64,000 bases of DNA from Saprospiraceae bacterium (lineage in GTDB: Bacteria; Bacteroidota; Bacteroidia; Chitinophagales; Saprospiraceae), in the NCBI GenBank assembly GCA_024103005.1, contig JAGFJA010000007.1, forward strand, positions 1 through 64,000, in the 5' to 3' direction. The stretch's first letter is position 1. Every line of letters starts with the position of its first letter. Under the pieces are notes generated by a model. It was not told where the DNA came from. It searched no databases and saw only the letters and a list, made by a program, of their open reading frames with translations. Below are positions 8,004 through 17,291 of this stretch, one piece after another. The translations under genes were made by a program, and so were the position numbers.

Positions 8004-9818
8004 TTAATTTTCTTCTTTGTTTTTATCCTGATTATAATATTCATATACAATGCGGGCAGGAGCTTTACCAACCACTGAATTAAGCTCATCCAAGCCAGCT
8101 TCCGAAACTCTTTTTACACTCTTAAAGTGTTTGAGAAGTTTTTCGGAAGAAGTTTTTCCTATTCCACGGATACCTGTCAGCTCTGACACGGTAAAGTTCA
8201 TGGAGCGCTTGTGACGGTGGAAGGTAATGGCAAAGCGGTGTGCCTCATTGCGCAATTTCTGTATCAGTTTGAGTGATTCTGATTTTTTATTGATGTACAA
8301 TGGTATGGAATCTCCCGGGAAGAATATTTCTTCCAGCCGCTTGGCAATACCGATTAGTGTCACTCTGCCGAGAATCCCGAGTTTATTCAAAACGTCGGTA
8401 GCAATACCCAACTGTCCCTTCCCTCCATCGATGATGATGAGGTCGGGGAGAGGACTTTTTTCCTCCAGGAGGCGAGTATATCTGCGGGTCAGTACTTCTT
8501 CCATGGATGCGAAGTCGTTGGGACCCTCGACTGTTTTGATATTAAATTTTCGATATTCATTTTTTGCCGGTTGAGCATTTTTGAAGACAACACAACTGGA
8601 TACCGGATTAGTTCCCTGAATATTGCTGTTGTCAAAACATTCGATATGAACGGGCAGTCGGTCCATGTGCAGATCTTTCTGGAGGGTTTCCATAATTCTT
8701 TGGGCAGGAGTAATCCGTGGTGCCGAAACGGATTCTTTGCGCTTCTGAAGTAGATAGAAGTGGATGTTTTTCTCGGCCATTTCGAGCAGTTTCCGTTTGT
8801 CGCCTAAGGTGGGGATCTGTACCTTGATATTTTTTTCATCAAGGACGACATCTTCCCGATTGACCAGGACTTCGGTAGCGATGCTGTTGAAGCGTTCTCT
8901 GAGTTGTTGTATACCGTATGAAAAAATAAATCCGTCATCATCAAAATGCCGTTCGCCTTCCTGGACGAAGGTGTTGATCATGTTGCCATTGACGACCTTG
9001 ATATAATTGATATAGAATTCATCCCCCTCGGCATAATAGGCAAATATATCCACATCCCTGATCGTCGTACTGGCAACCATTGACTTGGACTGATAGTCTT
9101 CGAAGAGACTTAACTTGGATTTCATTTCAGCAGCTCGCTCAAATTCAAGTAATTCTGCATGCCGTTCCATTTCCTCTTTCAGATAATTTTTGACCGGAGC
9201 GAAATTGCCCCGCATGATATTTTTTATCTGGTCTATTTTCATGTTGTATTCCTCCTCTGTTTCGAGACCTTCACAGGGTCCCATACAGTTTTTGAGGTGG
9301 TATTCAAGACACACCTTAAATTTTCCTTTACGGATATTTTCCTTTGTGAGGTTGAGGTTGCAGGTACGGAGCGGGAAGAGATTTTTAATCAGGTCAAGGA
9401 TTTGCTGGACCCTGAATTTTGACGTGAAAGGGCCGAAATAAGTCGAACCGTCTTTGATAACTTGGCGGGTAAAAAATACTCTCGGAAAAGGTTCTTTTTT
9501 GATGCAGATATATGCATAGGACTTTCCGTCCTTGAGCATTATGTTGTATCGGGGCTGAAATTTTTTGATAAATGTAGCTTCAAGCAGCAGGGCATCATGC
9601 TCAGTCTCGACGACGGTATATTCCACCCGGGCAGCATGATCTACCATAATCCTTGATTTGCCTGCCTTGTTGGAGGAGTTGAAATAGGAGGAAAGCCTGT
9701 TTTTCAAACTTTTTGCCTTCCCGACGTATATAATTTTTTCATCTGCATCTAAAAACCGATAGACTCCGGGTTCCTTCGGTATAGATGCGGAAATGACCTT
9801 AAAATCTTCCTTGTTCAT
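8004..9818 (-). CDS. uvrC: UvrABC excinuclease subunit C
   Basis: Nucleotide-excision-repair nuclease of 604 residues that makes the dual incision with UvrB. Domain order is complete. The GIY-YIG nuclease is at about 12-95 (EPGVYRFLDADEKIIYVGKAKSLKNR). A cysteine region follows at about 150-185 (CNLNL...CLEYHLKNCMGPCEG), then the UVR motif at about 205-240. The RNase-H-like UvrC homology domain covers about 385-500 (IECFDNSNIQG...DLIIIDGGKGQLG). C-terminal helix-hairpin-helix motifs lie at about 550-600 (GIRGIGKTSSEKLL). Length is typical. The sugar-kinase-like gene lies 21 bases upstream on the same strand, so they may share a transcript. Confidence 0.97.
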   Translation of the reverse strand: MNKEDFKVISASIPKEPGVYRFLDADEKIIYVGKAKSLKNRLSSYFNSSNKAGKSRIMVDHAARVEYTVVETEHDALLLEATFIKKFQPRYNIMLKDGKSYAYICIKKEPFPRVFFTRQVIKDGSTYFGPFTSKFRVQQILDLIKNLFPLRTCNLNLTKENIRKGKFKVCLEYHLKNCMGPCEGLETEEEYNMKIDQIKNIMRGNFAPVKNYLKEEMERHAELLEFERAAEMKSKLSLFEDYQSKSMVASTTIRDVDIFAYYAEGDEFYINYIKVVNGNMINTFVQEGERHFDDDGFIFSYGIQQLRERFNSIATEVLVNREDVVLDEKNIKVQIPTLGDKRKLLEMAEKNIHFYLLQKRKESVSAPRITPAQRIMETLQKDLHMDRLPVHIECFDNSNIQGTNPVSSCVVFKNAQPAKNEYRKFNIKTVEGPNDFASMEEVLTRRYTRLLEEKSPLPDLIIIDGGKGQLGIATDVLNKLGILGRVTLIGIAKRLEEIFFPGDSIPLYINKKSESLKLIQKLRNEAHRFAITFHRHKRSMNFTVSELTGIRGIGKTSSEKLLKHFKSVKRVSEAGLDELNSVVGKAPARIVYEYYNQDKNKEEN

Positions 9819-9839
9819 ATTTTTAAAACAAATTAATAA

Positions 9840-10880
9840 TCATCCGGTTGACCTTTCAAATTCCATTAATGCCTTTAACAGATGATATTGGTTGTCGGCA
9901 CGGATGAGATTATGTCCGGGATAAGAGGCGCCATAATATTGATCATTCATCAGGAAATCGGTCAGGAATCGCAGTGCCTGCATATAAACCAGGATTTGAC
10001 CGGAGAGGTGGAGTGATTGCCTTTCTTTTTCTGAAAGTAAGGTATGAAGCTGCTCTAAATATGCTGTTTCTATGGCTTCAAAATATTCTTTCCGGATAGC
10101 GATTTTATTAAAATCCGGCTCCTCCTCACTCACGGGACATACATAGGTGCGAACCATATCACCCCAATCACTGATGATGTATCCGGGCATGACCGTATCC
10201 AGGTCGATGACGCATAGCCCGCGGTCTTCCTTGTCCAGTAAGACATTGCTTATCTTGGCATCATGGTGCATGACACGCAGCCTGAAATCGGGCGAAGTGG
10301 TGATTTGATAATATTGATTTACCAGCTGTTTTTGGTCAAGGAGTTGTGTGATTATGTGTCCTGCCTGATGTATTCTCTTTTCATTTCCTGTTTTTATTGC
10401 TGATTGGAATTGCCTGAAGCGCATATCCAGATTATGGAAATCTTTCAGGACGGGTTGAAGTAAGGAAGCGTCAAAATCGTTGAATACTGCTGTAAACTTA
10501 CCGAATTGCCGGGCTGCTTCATAAGCCTGAAGGGGCGACTTAACGACATCAATGGTGATGCTGTCGCTGACCCACGGGTAGAAGCGAAAATAGCCTTTTC
10601 CGTCGAAATACATGGAGTTCCCCTGCGGATCGGAGAGAGGTAAGACCAATGTTAATTCAGTGTGATTTGATTCAATAAATAGTTTTAGTTTGTCAAGATT
10701 GGCATGAATAACCTCCGGGTGAGCAAAAACAGAAGAATTAATCCTTTGAAGGACATATTCCTTTTCTCCTGCTACTACTTTAAACGTTTGGTTGATGAGT
10801 CCTGATTTTACCGGGACGGCTGAGGACACCGGCACAGATGGAAAAAAATGACTTACAACTTTGTTGATGGATTCAAGCAT
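9840..10880 (-). CDS. Aminoglycoside-phosphotransferase-fold kinase, NahK-like
   Basis: The 346-residue protein has the APH/choline-kinase fold: an N-lobe with GLINQTFKV and EYVLQRIN (lysine-less variant of the ATP-binding strand), the catalytic loop HHDAKISNVLL near residue 206, and the metal-binding DLDTVMPGYIISDWGDMVR near 228. The YVLQRIN...PEVIHAN and DLDTVMPG patterns are those of N-acetylhexosamine 1-kinase (NahK) and its Bacteroidota relatives. A cytoplasmic sugar kinase, possibly for amino-sugar salvage, is therefore the best guess. The substrate cannot be established from sequence, and no glycan genes are adjacent. uvrC follows after 21 bases. Confidence 0.75.
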   Translation of the reverse strand: MLESINKVVSHFFPSVPVSSAVPVKSGLINQTFKVVAGEKEYVLQRINSSVFAHPEVIHANLDKLKLFIESNHTELTLVLPLSDPQGNSMYFDGKGYFRFYPWVSDSITIDVVKSPLQAYEAARQFGKFTAVFNDFDASLLQPVLKDFHNLDMRFRQFQSAIKTGNEKRIHQAGHIITQLLDQKQLVNQYYQITTSPDFRLRVMHHDAKISNVLLDKEDRGLCVIDLDTVMPGYIISDWGDMVRTYVCPVSEEEPDFNKIAIRKEYFEAIETAYLEQLHTLLSEKERQSLHLSGQILVYMQALRFLTDFLMNDQYYGASYPGHNLIRADNQYHLLKALMEFERSTG

Positions 10881-11254
10881 TGATATTCAATAGTTTAATT
10901 GATTCGGTAGTTCTGTTGGTTTAGTATTAAACAAATCGGACGGAATAAAATTTTTCCAATGTTAGGCTGAGGTTTTTTATAAAATTATTCAATTCAAAAG
11001 GAGAACTGATACTCAAATTCCCCTGAGGTGAAGTTAACTGATTTTTTAAATAAATAAAGTCATTTTTTTAGAATCTTGTCTTTCAATAAATTACAGGTAT
11101 TTAGTCAGGAAGCGGGGAAAATTCAAAGTGTGAATAATTAGAATAGTCTGTTTGATAAGCTCGTACTTTACCCTGGATAAGATAGGCCCGTCTTTGTTGT
11201 ATATAATATTAATTAAATATGTATCTTGCAGTCAGTTAGTCATAATTATATTAT
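10881..11254. other. AT-rich intergenic spacer between divergent genes
   Basis: This 374-base spacer separates the kinase (-) and the histidine kinase (+). It must hold the promoters of both. Candidate boxes exist (TATCTTGC at 11222-11229) but none has a well-spaced -33 partner. No ORF, repeat or RNA structure was recognised. Confidence 0.5.
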
Positions 11255-14200
11255 TTGCTTTTGACATCTTTTGTTAAAAATCGGTTGTACGTGACTTGTG
11301 CTCTGGTGTGGATAGCTCTGGGCTTGTTTAGTTTTTACAATTATTGGGAAAGTCAAAAGAATATAAATGACCCGACTCATACCGTTTCTCACTATCTGAG
11401 GAAAACGGAGCGGGAGATAAAATCGACTCTGGCGGATAAAGAGGTCGTGGATGTGATGCTGCGATGGGCTGAGGGCAACCTGGTTCCGGATGAAAATTCG
11501 GAAGAAATTCTCACAAAGCTGCATGCTGCCCCTTTTTCATTGGGTGTGGTGTCTGAAGGTAGATTGAAAGCATGGACGGCTGATTTCACGAGGGTCAATG
11601 CGCAGGAATTTGTAAAAGGTAAGTATTGGTTGGTCAATGACTCTACCTTTCAACATCTTTGGTCAGTTCCTGGCTATTCCGGCGAATCGTTTTTCCTCAC
11701 AGAGTTTTCATTACCCGGCCGATTTTCAATGTCCCCACCGGATGGAAAGAAGGAAGGAGCCAATTATCTGAAGGATGGTGATGATAAAAAAATAGCCTAT
11801 ATTACCTCATCACATTCCATAGCATCGGATCAAGGTATTTTATGGACACTGCCCCTTTATTTCCTCGGTTATCTTCTCTTGTTTTGGGCCTTGAATGACA
11901 GTTTGAAAAAACGAAAATCCCGTTTTAATCCGTATAACCTGATTCTTCCGCTTTTGATAGTGTTGGGAATCAGGAGCCTTGATATCCTTAGCGGATTAAG
12001 CCCTGCTATTGATCAAGCCCTTATAGCGGAAGGAGTTGCAGGAAAGCCTATTTTAAGCAGTTGGTATGGTCACTGGATCTTGATTATATGTCTTTATTTT
12101 ATTCTGATAGAAGAAGTATTGAGGAAGATTCCTCCTTTGAAATATCTGAAAAAAATAAAATTTGTCACTATTAAATATGCCGCCTTTGCCTATACGGTGG
12201 ATTATCTGGGTCTGGTGGGTATCCTGATTTTTTGCAGGGAACTGGTAGTAAAAAGTGGATTGAATTTTGATTTCAATAATGTGCTCAACCAGGGTAAAGG
12301 GCCAATGATGAGCCTTTTTTTGCTATCTGTCCTGCTTTTCAGATACTTTGTATTTGCTTTTAATATCAACAAAAGCCTGCTCGACAATGGGGTTAGGCTC
12401 AGGAAGAAACTGATAGGCATGGTGATTGGCTTTCTTCTTGTATTGCCATGTTTGTTATTGACCAATCTGGATTTGCCGCTTTTGATGCTCTTGCTGGTTA
12501 CTATGCTGTTTGCCCTTTTGTTTGATATTTTTATTGGAAGCCAGTCGCCCTCTCTGGGATGGCTGGTTATATGGATTCTGTTCTTTTCCATGTTCAGCAC
12601 CATTGCTTTGTTTAAGTTTAACAAGGACAAAGATCAAAAAGAGAGGAAGATGATTCTGACTTCTTTATCCGATCGGGATGATTCCATTTTGATGAAAGAG
12701 TTTGGCGACTTTGTCCTTCAACTAAAAAATAACCGGCAACACAATGAAGATTTTTCGAGTGCCATACTCACCTGCAATCAGGCTCAGGCGGTTGAATTAG
12801 TGGGAGAGGTGCTTAATCAATTTGATTATAGCAGGCAGTATTACAATGTGGACTTCTTTATCAGGCAAAACGATACGGTCTGCATCCGTTCGCAAAATGG
12901 ATTGGATGCTTTTTTTGACAGAGCGCCGGTACGATTTACTGAAACAAAGACCTTTCTGAAAGGTGAAATTGCCGACCTGTATCATTCTTATTGGATGAAA
13001 ATATACTGGCAGGGCGTCAGGGAGAAGCCTTCTCCGGAAGTGTATTTTCTGGTTTCCAAGAAGACGATTATTCCCCGGCAAAGAGATTTTGAGCCTAACA
13101 AATCATTTATGGGTCTGAACCATTTGGATAAATATGACTATGCTATTTTCTATAAAGGCAGCCTAATTGAAAGCCAGGGCTATATTTACCCTGACCGGAT
13201 AACTTCCGACCCAGGTTTGCCAAAAGTTGATCAACCCAAAGAAGTAACAGTTAATGGACGTTCAGAGATGCAAGCATCACCGGGAGAAAACTATACCATC
13301 ATCGTAGGAAGAGAACTTCTTGGTCTGTTGAAGCCGGTATCTCTGTGTTCTCTTTTAATAGTAATATTATTGTTTTTAATAATATGTTTGGCAATCGTCA
13401 ACAGTTATTTCAGGATATTGCCAGATGGCCTGCCAATATTGTTGCCCGGCCAGTTCAACCTTCGGCAGAGGATAGAATACAGTATTATTCTGGTCATTAT
13501 GATATCTTTTGTCATCATTGCGGTTATTACCGGAAATTATTTTAGAAACCTTTCGCTGCGGATGGAAGAAAGTCGGTTGAAGGATAAGATATTTTCCATT
13601 GCAACAGACGTGGAGGCTGTCTTGAACAAGACTCGGCTTGATTCATTGGATGCCTTAATGATGCAAAAGATTGCCCTCAATCATCGGACAGAGTACAGCA
13701 TCTACAATTTCAAGGGGAGAGAAGTCTTTAATGCCCGACCACCCGACCGCAGAGGAAGGCATTGGCGGATGATGCCACCAAACCCTTACCTCAGTCTCAG
13801 TGTGGACAATCGCTCTATTCTGTTTGACCTGAGTAGTGACAAAAGATCTATACGGGCTGCCTATGTCAGGCTAAATCGAAGTGCCGATTTCAATCCTGCA
13901 TGGATTGCAGTGCCATATTCAGAAGCAAATACCAGTTCTTTTTTTGCCGCCTCCGACTTTCTGGGGACCTTGCTCAATGTGTACATCTTCCTGCTGCTGG
14001 TGGCAGGAGGTATTGCCTATTTTGTTGCCAATTCGGTCACCAAACCCCTTGTCAGACTGATGGAAAACCTGAAGCAGATTAAACTGGGTAAAAAGAACGA
14101 ACAGTTACAATGGGAGCAGCAAGATGAAATAGGGACGCTCATTTATGAGTATAACAACATGATCAACCAGCTCGAAGAAAGTGCCGACCTGCTGGTTAAG

Positions 14201-14911
14201 AGCGAAAGGGAGGGTGCCTGGAGAGATATGGCACAGCAGGTCGCCCACGAAATAAAGAATCCGCTTACTCCGATGAAGCTGAGCATTCAGTATCTCGAGC
14301 GGAAGATTATGATGCTTTCAGGTGATGAAGCCCGCCAAATAGTGAAGGATACGGCTAAGACAATAATTGAGCAGATAGATAATCTGGCAAGTATTGCGAG
14401 TGAGTTTTCCAACTTTGCCAAGATGCCTGCCCCTGTAATTGAACAACTCAATTTTAATGAAATGGTAACCTCCATCTACGAACTGTTCCGCAAAAAGGAC
14501 GACGTGGTTTTTAGTCTGAGAGTGCCTATGGATGATGTTATGATACTTGCTGATAAGTCACAAATGATGCGGGTTTTGAACAACTTGCTTCAGAATGCCA
14601 TTCAGTCCATACCACATGACAGAAGTGGCAGGATAGATCTGGAATTGAGAACCATCGGCCATCATGCCGTACTTTCCGTGAAAGACAATGGTGAAGGTAT
14701 CCCTAAAGAAATGCATCAGAAGGTGTTTTACCCCCGGTTTACCACCAAAAACAGTGGTATGGGACTGGGACTGGCCATGTGTAAGTCCATCATTGATTCG
14801 GTTCATGGGACGATAACATTTAAAACTAAATTGAATGCAGGTACGGAGTTTATTATATCCATACCGCTGGCACATAACCCGGATGCAGACTTGCCGGGTA
14901 GAGGAAAGTGA
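11255..14911 (+). CDS. NtrY-like sensor histidine kinase with large multispan N-terminus
   Basis: A membrane sensor kinase of 1218 residues. After a first membrane helix and a periplasmic segment, about seven more helices lie between about 200 and 465. A long extracytoplasmic region follows, with further helices near 695-715, 745-765 and 905-925. Next are a HAMP linker (about 925-975) and a HisKA domain with phospho-acceptor AHEIKNPLTPMK near residue 997. The HATPase_c domain has NNLLQNAIQS (N box), DNGEGIP (G1) and GMGLGLAMC (G2). The NPLTPMK H-box is typical of NtrY/PilS-like kinases. No ATG lies near the N-terminus: TAA at 11243 blocks upstream extension, so TTG at 11255 (or 11261) is the likely start. 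No response regulator is adjacent. Confidence 0.88.
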   Translation: MLLTSFVKNRLYVTCALVWIALGLFSFYNYWESQKNINDPTHTVSHYLRKTEREIKSTLADKEVVDVMLRWAEGNLVPDENSEEILTKLHAAPFSLGVVSEGRLKAWTADFTRVNAQEFVKGKYWLVNDSTFQHLWSVPGYSGESFFLTEFSLPGRFSMSPPDGKKEGANYLKDGDDKKIAYITSSHSIASDQGILWTLPLYFLGYLLLFWALNDSLKKRKSRFNPYNLILPLLIVLGIRSLDILSGLSPAIDQALIAEGVAGKPILSSWYGHWILIICLYFILIEEVLRKIPPLKYLKKIKFVTIKYAAFAYTVDYLGLVGILIFCRELVVKSGLNFDFNNVLNQGKGPMMSLFLLSVLLFRYFVFAFNINKSLLDNGVRLRKKLIGMVIGFLLVLPCLLLTNLDLPLLMLLLVTMLFALLFDIFIGSQSPSLGWLVIWILFFSMFSTIALFKFNKDKDQKERKMILTSLSDRDDSILMKEFGDFVLQLKNNRQHNEDFSSAILTCNQAQAVELVGEVLNQFDYSRQYYNVDFFIRQNDTVCIRSQNGLDAFFDRAPVRFTETKTFLKGEIADLYHSYWMKIYWQGVREKPSPEVYFLVSKKTIIPRQRDFEPNKSFMGLNHLDKYDYAIFYKGSLIESQGYIYPDRITSDPGLPKVDQPKEVTVNGRSEMQASPGENYTIIVGRELLGLLKPVSLCSLLIVILLFLIICLAIVNSYFRILPDGLPILLPGQFNLRQRIEYSIILVIMISFVIIAVITGNYFRNLSLRMEESRLKDKIFSIATDVEAVLNKTRLDSLDALMMQKIALNHRTEYSIYNFKGREVFNARPPDRRGRHWRMMPPNPYLSLSVDNRSILFDLSSDKRSIRAAYVRLNRSADFNPAWIAVPYSEANTSSFFAASDFLGTLLNVYIFLLLVAGGIAYFVANSVTKPLVRLMENLKQIKLGKKNEQLQWEQQDEIGTLIYEYNNMINQLEESADLLVKSEREGAWRDMAQQVAHEIKNPLTPMKLSIQYLERKIMMLSGDEARQIVKDTAKTIIEQIDNLASIASEFSNFAKMPAPVIEQLNFNEMVTSIYELFRKKDDVVFSLRVPMDDVMILADKSQMMRVLNNLLQNAIQSIPHDRSGRIDLELRTIGHHAVLSVKDNGEGIPKEMHQKVFYPRFTTKNSGMGLGLAMCKSIIDSVHGTITFKTKLNAGTEFIISIPLAHNPDADLPGRGK

Positions 14912-14941
14912 TGAAATTCAAAAGACATCGGATACCAATCT

Positions 14942-14972
14942 TTTGATATTTGCGTTAACTTTATTATCTTAG
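14942..14972 (+). promoter_or_regulatory. Bacteroidota-type promoter for the OmpA-family gene
   Basis: TTTG at 14942-14945, a 19-base spacer, then TATCTTAG at 14965-14972. Spacing is ideal for the -33/-7 arrangement and the box lies 28 bases before the ATG at 15000. Confidence 0.5.
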
Positions 14973-14999
14973 CTACTCTAAGGCAAATGGCATTATAAG

Positions 15000-16055
15000 A
15001 TGGCTTCTTTTTTAGCTCGGTTTTTAAATAAATTGATGAATAGCATACTCTGTGCATTATTATTCGTAGTATTCCAGCCCTTTGCCTACGGACAGTTTAC
15101 GGAAAAGCTAAAGGATCGGTTGACAGTACACTTTGAAAGTGATTCTTATAAAATTTCAGATGATTTTAAAGAAGAAATCAGGCAGTTTATCCAAGACCTT
15201 AATGTCGTTACACCGTATGTCTTCAGAATTCAGTCACATACTGATTCCATAGGCAGTTTAAAGTATAATCAGAAATTATCTGAGAGACGTTCAGCAGCTA
15301 TCAGGAACTATCTTCGTGAAATAGGGATACCTGATATTCTTATTTCTACTAAGGGAATAGGTGAGATCAAACCCGTTATGCCCAATTCCGAAGAGGATGG
15401 GCGAGCATATAACCGGCGATCCAATATTTTTGTCTTTGAAATTCAGAAATACCGGCTGTTTAAAAGTAAGGTCGAACTCAAGGATGCCAAACGTTCGAAA
15501 GCAACCGTCTTCGTACAATATGATGATAAGCTGGATTCGACAGTGACGGACGATCGGGGTAATTTTGCCTTTATTGTTCCGGAAAACAAGGATGTGACAT
15601 TCGGAGTGTTTGCTCCCGGATACATGTTTTCTACCAGAACCATCAATACCAATAAGGATTTACCGGTAGGTGATATAATTCTTCGAAAGATAAAACCCGG
15701 AGAAAAAGTTTCTTTACAAAATCTTTATTTTGTCGGAGATAAGGCAATTTTGTTGCCTGAATCACGGCCGGAATTAATCAATTTATTGCGATTTGTCAGG
15801 AGTAATCCAAAGCTCAAACTCGAAATTGGCGGTCATGTCAACGGCCCTAAATCCTATTTTGGAGATGAAAATTGGTACTTTAATCTGGCGTTGGATAGAA
15901 CACACGCCATCAGGGAATATCTTAAACAGGCAGGGGTTAATACCGATCACTATATCTGCCGGTCTTATTCCAATACACAAATGGTCTTTCCGGAACCTAA
16001 ATCCGAAGCTGAAGCCAAAATGAACCGGCGGGTCGAGATCAAGGTACTTGAATAA
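15000..16055 (+). CDS. Outer-membrane/periplasmic protein with two OmpA-type domains
   Basis: The 351-residue product has a signal peptide ending FAYGQ. Translation may begin at 15000 or at the internal ATG 15036, which gives a tidier signal. The first OmpA-like peptidoglycan-binding domain is at about 40-150 (SHTDSIGSLKYNQKLSERRSAAIRNYL, then AYNRRSNIFVFE). A beta-sandwich-like linker at about 155-230 resembles a carboxypeptidase regulatory fold (ATVFVQYDDKLDSTVTDDRGNFAF). The second OmpA-like domain at about 240-351 (ELINLLRFVRSNPKLKLEIGGHVNG, then MNRRVEIKVLE) lacks the usual D of the HTD motif. Anchoring of the outer membrane to peptidoglycan is the family role. Two such modules with an internal linker are less usual. 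It is preceded by a promoter and stands apart from the lipoproteins. Confidence 0.85.
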   Translation: MASFLARFLNKLMNSILCALLFVVFQPFAYGQFTEKLKDRLTVHFESDSYKISDDFKEEIRQFIQDLNVVTPYVFRIQSHTDSIGSLKYNQKLSERRSAAIRNYLREIGIPDILISTKGIGEIKPVMPNSEEDGRAYNRRSNIFVFEIQKYRLFKSKVELKDAKRSKATVFVQYDDKLDSTVTDDRGNFAFIVPENKDVTFGVFAPGYMFSTRTINTNKDLPVGDIILRKIKPGEKVSLQNLYFVGDKAILLPESRPELINLLRFVRSNPKLKLEIGGHVNGPKSYFGDENWYFNLALDRTHAIREYLKQAGVNTDHYICRSYSNTQMVFPEPKSEAEAKMNRRVEIKVLE

Positions 16056-16304
16056 GAAGTTGTCAATATTCAATCCTTTTAGAATTAGGGAATTGGTTTG
16101 TGGAAATAAATCGGACAAATTTTACTGTTTGTTATATTTCCTACAATGTATTATATATGATGAAAAAAAATTTATTTATAAAATAGATGACCTTGCAGTA
16201 TAATTTTCGTCAAATTTGGGTAAATAGTTAAATTGATAAAAAAGAATACTGAAATTTATATATTTACAATTCAAACTAAGATTTAATCATTATAAATTAT
16301 AAAC

Positions 16305-16685
16305 ATGAGAACATTAAGCTTTTTATTTTTACTTTTACTTTCTTTGGCAAGTTGTAAGAAAAATTCTGCTAATGCAGATGCCACTGCTCCTGAAGCAACT
16401 ACAGTCACAACGGCTGCTGACGTTAAAGAAGCTACCGGTATAACTAATGATGATATTAATCAATATATCGCATCATATGATAACCTGTTAAAAGATTATA
16501 AAGCTGCCTTAGAATCAAAAAACATGGAAGCGCTTAATACCCTGACAACAAAATTTACCGAGCTTTCTGAACAAGGCAATAAAGCTGTGGCAGCTGCTAC
16601 CGGTGAAAATCAACAGAAATTGATTCAGGTAATTAAAGAAAAATCAGAAGAGTTTACGGCACTTTCTCAGGCTGCTGTAAAATAA
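16305..16685 (+). CDS. Small lipoprotein, paralogue 1 of 3
   Basis: A 126-residue lipoprotein with signal peptide and lipobox LASC (Cys17), followed by a low-complexity Ala/Thr linker and a helical domain. The domain contains INQYIASYDNLLKDYKAALES and a predicted coiled-coil-like C-terminal half (LTTKFTELSEQGNKAV...IKEKSEEFTALS). The motif Y-x-x-SYD-x-(L/F) plus a helical hairpin is shared with the lipoproteins at 16749 and 17292, so the three form a tandem paralogous set. Function is unknown. It probably sits in the inner or outer membrane facing the periplasm. Confidence 0.8.
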   Translation: MRTLSFLFLLLLSLASCKKNSANADATAPEATTVTTAADVKEATGITNDDINQYIASYDNLLKDYKAALESKNMEALNTLTTKFTELSEQGNKAVAAATGENQQKLIQVIKEKSEEFTALSQAAVK

Positions 16686-16705
16686 ATACATTTCAATCAA
16701 AACAA

Positions 16706-16736
16706 AATGCCATCCCTTTTGTTATGGGATGGCATT
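16706..16736 (+). terminator. Strong hairpin after lipoprotein 1
   Basis: AATGCCATCCC (16706-16716) pairs perfectly with GGGATGGCATT (16726-16736) across a 9-base loop, 11 base pairs in all. The downstream T-run is weak (TCAAGTTTTATAT), so it may act as an mRNA 3'-end stabiliser or partial terminator before lipoprotein 2. Confidence 0.65.
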
Positions 16737-16748
16737 CAAGTTTTATAT

Positions 16749-17192
16749 ATGAAAAAATTACTGATACTTTGCTTAATTTCAATTGGTTTTATCGCTTGTA
16801 AAAAGGATTCGACCACGACCAACAATCAGACAACACAACAAGATGCTGAATCACCGGCATTTGATGATACAATCAGAACAATAGCTACTCTTACTCCTGC
16901 TGCCGGGTCGGATGAAAAGGTTACACTTTCTACCAGACCTGTATTCCAGTCTCCTGAAGCAGAAAAATTTGCCTCAGATTATGATTCTTTCCTTTCATTA
17001 TACAGAACTGTCGCTTCCGGAAGAAATCCGGAAACCTTGTCCCAGCTTCTGGATAAATATCTGGAACTATCTTCCAGGGCAGCTTCAGTGAAAGGTAAGC
17101 TCAGCGGGGAGGAACTTTCTAGTTTTAACAAATATCTGGAAGCAAGACAAAAAGAATATGCAACTTTGGTTGCCGGAGGTGTTCCGAAATAA
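16749..17192 (+). CDS. Small lipoprotein, paralogue 2 of 3
   Basis: Start set at 16749 (MKKLLILCLISIGFIACKKD). The upstream in-frame ATG at 16707 lies inside the terminator hairpin and would put 14 unrelated residues before the signal peptide. The 147-residue product has lipobox GFIAC, a Thr/Asn/Gln-rich linker, then the helical domain with AEKFASDYDSFLSLYRTVASG. It ends in helices around LLDKYLELSSRAASVKGKLSGEELSSFNKYLEARQKEY. This matches the pattern of the neighbours at 16305 and 17292, but the linker is longer and diverged. No function assigned. Confidence 0.8.
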   Translation: MKKLLILCLISIGFIACKKDSTTTNNQTTQQDAESPAFDDTIRTIATLTPAAGSDEKVTLSTRPVFQSPEAEKFASDYDSFLSLYRTVASGRNPETLSQLLDKYLELSSRAASVKGKLSGEELSSFNKYLEARQKEYATLVAGGVPK

Positions 17193-17291
17193 TTACAAGA
17201 ATTGTTTTACAAAATTGGTATTAAAATTAAATAGAAAATTTTAATATTGCAATTCTAAATCAAGATATTAATAATTAATTTATATAATAAT

